Positions 12,601 through 21,311 of a DNA stretch of 64,000 nucleotides are shown one piece after another. This DNA is from Circinella umbellata (lineage: Eukaryota; Mucoromycota; Mucoromycetes; Mucorales; Lichtheimiaceae). The notes beneath the pieces were generated by a model, which saw nothing but the letters and a program-made list of their open reading frames with translations, searched no databases and had not been told where the DNA came from. Position 1 is the stretch's first letter. Every line of letters begins with the position of its first letter. Both the position numbers and the translations under genes were made by a program. The stretch covers positions 992,001 to 1,056,000 of the forward strand of contig JAIWNF010000004.1 of the NCBI GenBank assembly GCA_025093555.1. Direction: 5' to 3'.

Positions 12601-14203
12601 CAAATAATTTTTTTTTGTTGTAACGTTCGTACCATTACTCAGTTTTTTTCTTATATATAGCATTAGTAGTATTAGTAGTTTCCCCATTATAAACAGCATT
12701 ATAATTATCTTTATCTTTATTATTATTATTATTATTATCAATTATAGTCACATGTTATCATCATAAATCTTGTTATAGTATAAATTCGTTGTGCTGTTTA
12801 ATTGGATCCCACTTTTGAGCCTTTTCGCGATTGCTTCTTTTTACAAGAGCAATTGTAATCTTTTACAAAAGCTATTGATTATTCTTACAAGAGCAAATAG
12901 TATAAATACTCGTACTTTTTCCACTTTCGAATTCTTCTCTTCAGTTCTCTTTTACTTAAAGCTTTATCTCTACTTAACTTTGTCTTCATGTAACAGCAAT
13001 AATACAATAGCTGTTTTTGACGGGTATTTATTTTTATAAATAACCAACAATACATTTCTTACTTTCATTTAAGACAGCTTTTGTTGTATCCAACACATAT
13101 TATTTATAAAGATAATTATTTGTCATTTTGATTATTAAAGTATAGTGTACCTTTAATTATGCTTTGCTGACATTTCATGTATTTCCCTACTATTTGGACC
13201 ATGATTTATAAAAACACAGAAGTCCATCTTCTATAATAATAAAAGATAATAGCTGTGTAGATATATCATATCATCAACCACTCAAAGTCTAATTTTAATA
13301 TTATTAATCTTATATTTATAATTCACATCATGGCCATAACAAATATAAATCTTACATATATATATATCTATATATCCCACTGATAATAAAATTCATATAA
13401 ATAGAGATAATATTTTATTTTAATAAACTTCAGTTCAATTATTATTCTTTTGGGTCCCGTTGACTTATTTATGTCTCTTATTTTATTTATTATATTGATA
13501 TAACAGCTTTCATTTACTTATTTCTTTTTGCTAATTATTTTAAAGATATAACAACAGTAATTTTCTAACTTCCATGTAGTATGGCAGCTTTAAATAAAAT
13601 ACTCCATAGTTACTATTACTATATATTATCGCTTTAATAGAGCCACATACAATACTTAATTGAAGATCATCACCTCCATTCACCCTTTAGAAAAAGTATT
13701 TCAGTTTTTTTGATAATTAATTAAAAAATTACTTCTGCTTTTTTTATTATACTTATTATTGGCTGCATATAAAAATTTATCATACTTATATTTTGAGATT
13801 TCTGTTTTTTTTTTAAAAAAAAAAAAAAAAGACTATCAAATTACTATCGTCGGTTCTCCAGTTCTTCTCAGTTCTTACTAAAGGTCGGTCCGAATTGGTT
13901 CTCTTGAGGAACCAAACTGAATCGAACCATGAGGATCAGGATCCCTAGTTACAATAGGTTGAGTATAGGGTAAATAAAGATAAAAATGAAATAAAAGATA
14001 ATACAAAAACAATAGAGGTTCACGGCAAATCAACGGTTTTTGAGAAAAATCAATCTGAAATAAAAGGAAAGTAAAATCACAAAAAAATAAAAAAAAATAA
14101 AAAAAATCTACTATCAAAACCAATAATATTGTAATAAAAATAAAATAAAACTCAAAATATATGAGGCGATCACATTTTGCCTACTTTTTATCAAATACAA
14201 GGA
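9686..14203. other. gene desert of about 4.5 kb
   Basis: I see no protein-coding gene in this very AT-rich stretch. It holds T-rich tracts (10,430-10,580), an (AT)n microsatellite at 12,262-12,285, a short TAT/TTA-type repeat near 12,718-12,738, and the T/A palindrome plus GGTTC block listed separately at 13,805-13,925. Short open frames at 10,376-10,579, 11,780-11,965 and 12,791-13,039 are low-complexity translations without family features. The first few hundred bases should carry the promoter of the minus-strand F-box gene. Confidence 0.55.
13805..13925. repeat. T10/A16 palindrome followed by GGTTC/GAACC repeats
   Basis: Ten T (13,805-13,814) are followed directly by sixteen A (13,815-13,830). 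Then comes a 75-base patch, GC-richer than its surroundings, with repeated GGTTC or GTTCT units and their complements. Seven-base arms TTGGTTC (13,895-13,901) and GAACCAA (13,909-13,915) can form a hairpin. It may be the edge of an old mobile element, but I see no coding remnant beside it. Confidence 0.5.
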
Positions 14204-14240
14204 GCCCGGTTAGCTCAGTCGGTAGAGCGTTCGGCTTTTA

Positions 14241-14276
<36 letters not shown>
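14204..14276 (+). tRNA. tRNA-Lys (anticodon UUU)
   Basis: A complete 73-nt cloverleaf without intron. The acceptor stem pairs GCCCGGT with ATTGGGC, including two G-U pairs, and the discriminator is G. The D arm is GCTC/GAGC around AGTCGGTA. The anticodon stem TTCGG/CCGAA encloses the loop CTTTTAA, so the anticodon is TTT (lysine). The variable loop is ATGTC. The T arm is GGGGG/CCCCC around TTCGAGC. The internal A and B boxes are intact. No 3' CCA is encoded, as expected for a eukaryote. Confidence 0.97.
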
Positions 14277-14284
14277 TTCATTAC

Positions 14285-14289
14285 TTTTT
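14285..14289 (+). terminator. Pol III terminator of tRNA-Lys
   Basis: A run of five T starts nine bases after the tRNA discriminator base. Four or more T on the coding strand is the standard RNA polymerase III stop signal. Confidence 0.8.
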
Positions 14290-14976
14290 GGATTTAAAAT
14301 GTCAATAGTTTTTTTTTCTCTTTGTCGTAATATATTTTGGCGGATAACACCGTAGCCAATTAGAAATAGAATAGAACAAAAGATAATAAATAAATAAAGT
14401 ATAAGTTGAAAGATGATGTTTTTATTATATGAAATGTGAAGGAGTATTTATATATTTTCTAAACTACTTATAAGATATATGATAAACTAATAATGATAAT
14501 ATACGTGTTCGTGACTGAAGGTTGACTACGTGTTCGAATAATTATTATGATGATGTGACAGTGATATAGATTAACTACGTGGCAATATAAAAATAAAATA
14601 CGTTTACAAAAGAAGTATCACAAATGGATAAAAAAGGAAAATAGAGTTACTGCTATTTATGGCTACGACATCTTTTGTTGGCAATAATTTTTTTTTTATT
14701 TTTTTGTTGCCTGCTGGTGAATTTAAAAAAAGAAGTGCTCATCATCAAACGTACTATATTTTTTATTAGTTTGGAGAAGGATTGACAATTAAAAAAGAAA
14801 TACTTATGCAAAATATTGAAAAAGAAATAAGTATAATTATTTAATATACATGAGAAACAAATAAAACAAGATGATATATTTATAAAAGAATAACTACGTA
14901 ATATATACTAAACATAACACTGGATTGAAAGGAGTTTACTGTTTGAAGCAAATAATTTTTATATATGGAATTTTTT
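14290..14976. other. intergenic, no gene seen
   Basis: AT-rich spacer between the tRNA and the repeat block. A 10-bp direct repeat TACGTGTTCG occurs at 14,502-14,511 and 14,527-14,536, and further ACTACGTG or ACTACGTA words follow near 14,572 and 14,892. I see no coding potential. Confidence 0.5.
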
Positions 14977-15099
14977 AGAAGAAGTTGACTATGATGTTTT
15001 TGATTTCACAAATGACGTTTTTGGTTTCGTATATGCTCCTCTAATATTCATAAATGGTGCTTTTTATTTTCGAGATAAACGTTTTTTTTAACGTAAATG
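14977..15099 (+). repeat. left arm of imperfect inverted repeat
   Basis: This arm starts with AGAAGAAGTTGAC and matches the reverse complement of 17,005-17,107. By eye the match is roughly 85 percent over about 100 aligned bases, with one 21-base gap in the right arm. Most of it consists of the first units of the 21-bp minisatellite. The arms enclose about 1.9 kb that includes the retroelement fragment. Confidence 0.8.
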
Positions 15100-15290
15100 C
15101 CGTTTTTTATATTCGCAAATGTTATTTTTTAACACAAATAGTGTTTTTTATTTCAAGGTAGACGTTTTTTTACTTTGCAGATGCTATTTTTGAATCTATC
15201 AGTGCTCTTCTTTTATTAACCACAAATGGTGTTTTTTTTATTTCAAAGTAAACATCGTAACTATTCATAAATGATATTTTTTTTTTTCGA
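14988..15290 (+). repeat. degenerate 21-bp minisatellite, about 14 units
   Basis: The stretch divides into units near the consensus GGTGTTTTTTATTTCACAAAT, each starting G-N-T-G/C-TTTTT and ending in AAAT, ATAT or AGAT. The first five units keep a strict 21-base period; later ones vary between about 19 and 26 bases. The leading units read as an uninterrupted heptad-like frame (pattern G-V-F-x-F-x-N) until a TAA near 15,089, but nothing suggests translation. A second, shorter copy of the array lies in reverse orientation at about 16,985-17,107. Confidence 0.75.
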
Positions 15291-15329
15291 TAGCAACATT
15301 TTTTTCATAAGGAGCTTCATAATCTTTTC

Positions 15330-15790
15330 ATGTTGGAGGTCATAAATTTTTGCAATATTAGAACTACAGCTATTAAAAATATCAAAGCAGCAGCCACTCG
15401 ACAAGAACAATATGCGAATACAAGTCATTGCAATCGCAAACTTACAGTTAGACAAGAAGTATTGGTTGATCAGCAATGTTATCTCAATCCTGCTAACTAT
15501 CCTCAATCAGTAAAGAAGAAACTCACTACAAAATATGCAGGTCCTTATAAAATTATCAAGCGAATCAGCAAGGTTGCATATCGTTTAGAACTACCAGCGA
15601 AAATCAAGGCTCACGATGTATTCCATATTTACACACTCAAATTGTATACTCAAGGTCAAGATAATCGATGATCAACTCAACCCCCAGCAATGCTTATTGA
15701 TAACTAAGAAGAATACGAAGTCGAATCTATCTTAGATAAGAATTCTAAGCTTAAAAAAAATTACTATAGACTGTTTTGCTTTACTGAATA
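15330..15790 (+). mobile_element. Ty3/gypsy retroelement, 3' pol fragment with chromodomain
   Basis: A frame open from 15,330 to a TGA at 15,669-15,671 carries the C-terminal end of a retroviral-type integrase. It includes basic and hydrophobic blocks (KLTVRQEVLVDQQCYLNP; KKLTTKYAGPYKIIKRISKV; AYRLELPAKIKAHDVFHIYT) matching the 'GPF(K/R)I..KV...AYRLELP....HPVFHVS.LK.Y' signature of Ty3/gypsy integrases. After that TGA, and a second TAA at 15,705-15,707, the same frame continues with EEYEVESILDKN and NYYRLFCFT, the start of the chromodomain found at the end of chromovirus-type integrases. Upstream enzymes (protease, reverse transcriptase, RNase H, integrase core) are missing, so this is an old, inactive 5'-truncated copy. 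It lies about 1.1 kb from the tRNA-Lys gene. No LTR pair was identified. Confidence 0.85.
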
Positions 15791-16650
15791 AGAATGTATC
15801 TATCTTCTTCAGATGATGATGATGTCCTTTCTTATCACGATCCTTATTATTTTTATATAATTTGCACTGGTTCTGTATGAAAATAGTTAAAAGTACAAGA
15901 GCACTGGTTGCTGAGGCGCTAGATAATAGTAAATACATGTTGGCGTATAAAATTTAGAACATCGTCATATGCTTCGTTCAAAGTCTCATAGTTAGTTTAT
16001 GTTCACGTTTGTACCATGATAATCTTTGTAATTGCAATTAGTAAAAATAATAAAGTTTTGAAACTATTTTAAAGATATTTATTTATTGTTTCTCCATGCT
16101 AAAATACGTATGTGTTTTACGGATGATACTACAGATATGATAGATGACGAGAAAAATACTGTGTTTTTATTCTTACTACATATAAAAATGATGTTAATAT
16201 TGCTGCACGTTGGTAATGACAATTGTAATATGATAAAATAAATACTAAGCATAAACTACTGAGCATTACAAGAAGTACGTATAAAAATAAAATATAGTTT
16301 TTTTTTCTAGAAATTAGAAAGTCGTTTAAAAAGTTTCAAAAATAGTAGAGGGTATACCACAAAGTAATTTTACCATAGTATAATATAAGTGCTGTTATAA
16401 TGTAAAAACATAGTACCAATAAAATTGGTTATCTTGGCGATTTTATTCTCAAAACTATCAAATAAAAAAAAATAGCAGATTGAGGTGTACGATAGAATAA
16501 TAGTTTAGTTCAACAATAAAATATAAAAAACGATGAGTCCTTTGAAACAGTGTTTATTCTTGAAAAATAAGATAAAGATTATTATTCTATGTACGAGTTG
16601 GTCTATTTATATGAGTTGTTTATTATGATGGGTTATCTCTGGTATGTCAT
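15791..16650. other. AT-rich DNA inside the repeat block, no gene seen
   Basis: Sequence downstream of the retroelement fragment, where a 3' LTR would be expected if the element were complete. I see no TG...CA-bounded repeat with a second copy in the window and no coding remnant. Confidence 0.5.
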
Positions 16651-16653
16651 CTG

Positions 16654-16697
16654 AAGAATGTATCTTAAAGAATGCTATCTTAAAGAATGCTATCTTA
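16654..16697 (+). repeat. 15-bp tandem repeat, three units
   Basis: Two identical units AAGAATGCTATCTTA (16,668-16,682 and 16,683-16,697) are preceded by a 14-base variant lacking the C. The following AGGTATGATAACCTTA looks like a diverged fourth unit. It may belong to an LTR or other element end. Confidence 0.8.
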
Positions 16698-16835
16698 AGG
16701 TATGATAACCTTATTCTTAGGAAGATCCTTTTTAGCTTTATCAGGGGTAGACCCTTAGAATCTCCGGTATTTTACACTCTTAATTCCAGGACACTACACA
16801 GATATATGATATAAAAGATCTGTCTTTATTTATTA

Positions 16836-16981
16836 AAAAAAAGGGTTGATGAAATAGGTTACAAAAAATAAACGAGATAGGCTACAAAAAATCAGACGAG
16901 GTGGGCTACAGAATCTATATGTAGCAAGTAGACGGGATGGGCTACAAGTTACTAAGATATCTATTAATTTTTGTAGCCCAT
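16836..16981 (+). repeat. degenerate GGCTACA repeats ending in a hairpin
   Basis: The word GGTTACA or GGCTACA recurs four times in units of roughly 25-35 bases, each preceded by a variant of GACGAGATG or GAAATA. The last copy, ATGGGCTACAA (16,937-16,947), is an exact inverted match to TTGTAGCCCAT (16,971-16,981), which makes an 11-bp stem with a 23-nt loop. The function is unknown; it lies just inside the right arm of the 21-bp repeat. Confidence 0.7.
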
Positions 16982-17004
16982 GTAGTCATTCTCTATAAAA
17001 ACTC

Positions 17005-17107
17005 CATTTACGATTAAAAATAACGTATATCTCAAAAATAAAGAGCACCATTTATGGAAATTAAAAGAGCATATACGAGATCAAAAACACCATGGTCAAC
17101 TTCTTCT
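17005..17107 (-). repeat. right arm of imperfect inverted repeat
   Basis: The reverse complement of this stretch matches 14,977-15,099 from AGAAGAAGTTGAC to CGTAAATG, apart from substitutions and the absence of one whole 21-base unit of the minisatellite. One further degenerate unit extends the match leftwards to about 16,985. Confidence 0.8.
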
Positions 17108-19590
17108 GAATCCTGTATTAATAATTCTTCTTTTTTTACTCGCCTATTACTAGTTTTATATCATTTATATTGAATTCGATAAACCATATCCTTTATAATA
17201 ACCTCAGTAATTAATAAAGTACGAAATATTCCATAAAATTATAATTATATATAGAGCTGAGATTAACACAAGCATATCAGTTTATATAAAGAAGACATAT
17301 ATAAAAGAATGTTTTGAAAAAAAGATACCTTCTACTTATTAAAGCATAGGCACTAAAGAACAATATATGACATGCAACAAGAACATGAGTAAATAAACTA
17401 GAAAGTTCAAATATATATTAGTAGTAAGTGTATGTACGTTGAAACATGTTATGGGTTAACAATAAGAGAATTTTTGTGTAAAACAAGAACACATAATCAG
17501 TCCAAAAGAAAGCAAATCAACTTTTATTGTTGTTAAAGAGTGACACTTTATTTAATAAAATAATCCATTACTTATATATTATTTAGAGAAATTGACTACG
17601 AGTGTGCTAACCATAAGTGGCTCATTCACTATATGAGATCTGAGCTGATTTGTTTTTTATTTATTATACATATTGGCAAACTCATCTACCAGTTAATATA
17701 CAGACGCTATGCTATCTAGATAACACTAAGTACTACTATGAACAAGAAATATGTTTATATTTGTGACCTAAAGCAATATACGAATTATAATAACACTATA
17801 AAATTAGCAATAAGTTGATTTTTGTTCGTCCAGCCAACATACTTTTCTCGACCATCAATATTATTTGATATTCGTTGTACTAACATTATACAGGAGAGTG
17901 TTTTATGTAGTAGTGTAGAAAAATGAGTAGCTTCCAGATTTTAAAACTGTAAGTACACGTGCATGCATTACGTTACGGTTAAAATCTTTTTCACTTCTTC
18001 TAGTAACTAAACCAAATGCTCTACCCATGAGGGTATGAAAAATTATTAATTAATTTACTCCAGCTGTTTATGTGCCAATATTATATATTAATTAGAGAGT
18101 CATTAACCAAAGGTGTGTTCGCAGAAGGGCATTTGACCTTTTTCTTCGCCCAGTATCTCAAATTCAAATATGTTTTCAATTCCTTTCCATCTGTACCTTG
18201 CGCTTTCTTTTTCCCAGCTTTCATAGTAACACGTACACTTTTAGATCTCAATACAAACAGTTATATGTTTGTAAAGTATTAATATAAAAAAGTAGCAAGA
18301 AGAATTGTCTTGTATTGCACATCTAAGATATTTATATATCATTTATGATTGTAAGGTTAAATTACTTATTTACTATTTTTTTTGTTATGCGCTGGATAGA
18401 TGGTGAAAATAAAAAGTGAAATACTTTATAAGTGAGCTGTTTATAAAACTGTGCTAACAATGTATTAATCTTTGATCGGTTGTGTTGGGGGTCCCTTTGT
18501 AGACTATCTATATATTAGCAACAATAAACGTCATTATTTTGTGTATGGAAGTCGACCTTTACCTTCTTTTGAAACCAAGAAAGTTTGATATTAATTTCTT
18601 ACGACTTAGTAGAAGATGCAGTTTTGTATCTAAACTGTATGATGATCTTCCATTTCAATCATAGTGGAGTTTATTATCTCAAGTTCATTAATCGCATAGA
18701 CTATGCTTTGATCATATAGTCACTGCTCTTTACTATATATATACTAAGCTACTATTCAAATACCTTTTTGCCGGAGCAAACAGGAAAGATATTCAATCTT
18801 CTCTTGTTGTTTTATTTCAAGATACGATTTATCAATAACCATTATTCTAGAAGATTTGGTTGGAAACTGGAGGGTGAGATGTGTGTGTGCTTGTTATAAT
18901 TAACTAAGAGCTTTGATTCTATTTAGAACAAAAGGTTACAATCAGTTTTGTACGATAATTTTTCTTGTTGTGATTATTTAATATAACACGTCGACTATAT
19001 TTTGTTGTTACTGATTTACACACACAAAAAACCTGTTAACATTATGACAGTAATAAATAATTATAAGAGTAATACTGGAATGATAACCTTAATAAATTAA
19101 ACTTGCTTTAGTAGCCAGAAACGTACAAGTTACTGTCTTCTTGTTGTAGGTACAGTAAATGAAGATTAGAAAATGGTTTTACATAGATGCATTTATTAGC
19201 AATGATGTACAAATAAGCACTTTTTCCAAAAAAAAAATTATGCAAAAATGGTATTCAACTACACATTTTGAAAGTTATAAATGAAAAAATTATCCGGTAA
19301 TCGATTAGCTATAACTAATTTTTGATAGTGTCAAAAAAAACAGAATGTGAAACTTTTCTAATTTTGCATAAAAAATTACCCTTTTTATTGCTGAAAAAAA
19401 AACCACCCGTATCCGGGGTTTGAATGGGTTAAAAAACAATAATGCAGCAACTTCGAGAAGTTTCAAATAGTAGAATTTTTTTTCTATTTGTTTACCTTTT
19501 TTTCTTGTTTCTCCCTCTTTTCTTTTTCTGTAGACATACATACCCCCATTCCTCTCTCTCATATATAACAAATAAAGGAAAAAAGAACCG
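17108..19590. other. intergenic of about 2.5 kb, no gene seen
   Basis: AT-rich sequence without recognisable coding blocks. An ATG-led frame at 18,070-18,282 is not family-like and has no splice partners. The right-hand 150 bases (about 19,470-19,590) are CT-rich and form the probable 5' leader and promoter-proximal region of the arrestin gene. Confidence 0.55.
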
Positions 19591-21078
19591 ATGCCTAGCC
19601 TTTATAATCAGAAAGGTCATGTTTCTATGGAGATCAATGTTGATTCTTCATTTACAGGGATTTTACGGGGACAAGATAGTGGTGTAGCCGAGCCAATTCA
19701 TCTAAAAGGAACCGTGGTCGTTCATGTATACAAACCAATAAAAGTACGACGGATATCTATTCGTTTCGAAGGACGCTGTAAAGTTAATATCAATACATCC
19801 AAACCCAGTAAATTAGTCGCAGCATCTCCTCCTGAAGGTGTTGAGTGTCGTAACTTGGTGAAGAAAAAAACATGTCTTTTATTACCATCCTCATCATCAT
19901 TACCGGAAGCAACAGAAGAAGAATCATCAACATTAGTAAATGAGCAAAAACGAAATCCACCGGTATTATTACCACCAGGAGAATACACATATCCATATAC
20001 TTTTGAATTGCCTCCTCGATTACCAGCTACCTTTCGTGGTAAGCGGGGTATGATTCAATATCGGCTTAAAGCATCTATGCATCGATCTGTCTTTTCCAAC
20101 AATTTATATGTTTATCAAGAAATTCCTATTCGACGTAGTTTGGTGTATGATACAATTCCCTTGGATTTACTGGAAGTAATTGTTGGTAAAGATTATCCAG
20201 ACAAGATTGAATATATAGCTAGTGCCCCTTCTGTTGTTTATCGGGAAGGTGGATTGGTACCTCTTAACCTGGCTGTACAGCTAATTCACCAATCCAACGA
20301 ACAGCAACAAAAGGAGAAAGAAAATGGAGCAACATTAATGCCGATGACAAAAACTATAAAATCCATTACATGTGCATTACGTGAACGAGTTACTTATCAA
20401 ACAACGGGTCAACAATCATTAACATGTCAGTCAGTATCACAGACCGACGAGACATTTCCTTTAGGATGGAGTACATTTTATCCGTCAGAAGATGACCATG
20501 AGAACTATGATCCATATAAAAAACATGAATACAATGCCGAATTTCGATTATGTCCTCGTGTTCATCCAAGTATCAAGACAAGGCTAATAAAAGTTTCCCA
20601 TACTTTGGTCGTTAATATCAAGGTTACTGAAGATCCGCTGGATAATAATAATGAAAATAGTATCCATGGGGATCATCAAGGTCTGAAATGTACAGAAAAT
20701 GATCAACAACAACAAGAGAGTTACAGTCGAACTAGTACACCATTATTGAGTCGATCTTCATCGGCATCCTCATTATCATCTATATTTTCACTAGGACGAC
20801 AACAAGCAAGTAATACGGAAGAATATGTCAAGGATGCTCTATTATCTTTTGGTAGTGGTGGTAAACGACACAGCCATAATCACTCAAATAATAATAATAA
20901 CCATCATAGTATGTATCTATGTTCGCTTGAAGTACCTTTAGTAGTAACATCAAAACAACATTGTTGGGAAGGAGAAGTCCCAAAACCACCTGAATACCAG
21001 AATACTGAACGCCCACCTACTTATCGACAAAGCATTGAACATTTACCTCGTGCACCAATATATCGTTTTTCTACATAA
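19591..21078 (+). CDS. alpha-arrestin / ART-family trafficking adaptor
   Basis: A single exon encodes 495 residues. Arrestin-related trafficking adaptors recruit Rsp5/Nedd4-type ubiquitin ligases to plasma-membrane transporters so that these are endocytosed. The N-terminal arrestin fold covers about residues 10-170 (VRRISIRFEGRCKVN near the start; LLPPGEYTYPYTFELPPRLP and GMIQYRLKA later). The arrestin C fold follows at about 185-355 (VYREGGLVPLNLAVQL; FRLCPRVHPS; SHTLVVNIKV). Two PPxY motifs, PPEY (466-469) and PPTY (475-478), end the protein and are the docking sites for WW domains of the ligase. The region between is Ser/Asn/His-rich and probably disordered. The start ATG follows a CT-rich leader, and an AATAAA word overlaps the stop region at 21,080-21,085. 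SGT1 follows in the same direction 233 bases downstream. The cargo cannot be predicted. Confidence 0.92.
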   Translation: MPSLYNQKGHVSMEINVDSSFTGILRGQDSGVAEPIHLKGTVVVHVYKPIKVRRISIRFEGRCKVNINTSKPSKLVAASPPEGVECRNLVKKKTCLLLPSSSSLPEATEEESSTLVNEQKRNPPVLLPPGEYTYPYTFELPPRLPATFRGKRGMIQYRLKASMHRSVFSNNLYVYQEIPIRRSLVYDTIPLDLLEVIVGKDYPDKIEYIASAPSVVYREGGLVPLNLAVQLIHQSNEQQQKEKENGATLMPMTKTIKSITCALRERVTYQTTGQQSLTCQSVSQTDETFPLGWSTFYPSEDDHENYDPYKKHEYNAEFRLCPRVHPSIKTRLIKVSHTLVVNIKVTEDPLDNNNENSIHGDHQGLKCTENDQQQQESYSRTSTPLLSRSSSASSLSSIFSLGRQQASNTEEYVKDALLSFGSGGKRHSHNHSNNNNNHHSMYLCSLEVPLVVTSKQHCWEGEVPKPPEYQNTERPPTYRQSIEHLPRAPIYRFST

Positions 21079-21230
21079 AAATAAAATTTACTTGCTTGAT
21101 TTGAGTTTGAGGCGCAGCCAGTTTTTGTAAACTTACGGCGCAATTCAGTTGGTCAATGTTGGGGGGGGGGCTGTGCTTAGAACATTCAAGAAATAATAAA
21201 AAAAAGGCCCGCATACCTATTCTTTGTTCT

Positions 21231-21262
21231 TATATAACCCCACTTTCCACTTTCCACTTTCT
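21231..21262 (+). promoter_or_regulatory. TATA-like and CT-rich core promoter of SGT1
   Basis: TATATAA (21,231-21,237) is followed at once by three CACTTTC-type units and a long C/T-rich tract, 50-75 bases before the SGT1 start codon. This is the typical arrangement for fungal core promoters. The short spacer to the arrestin stop also holds a run of ten G at 21,161-21,170. Confidence 0.5.
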
Positions 21263-21311
21263 TTTTCTCTCTTTTTTTGTTTTTATTTGAATAATTCAAA
21301 TAGATTTCAAA

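Noticed and set aside
14960..17120. Complete LTR retrotransposon or provirus-like element
   Set aside because: The flanking repeats are inverted, not direct, and the reverse transcriptase and integrase core are missing; only a fragment can be supported.
18070..18282. ATG-led 70-codon frame rich in Phe
   Set aside because: No motif, no splice partners, no promoter-like context.
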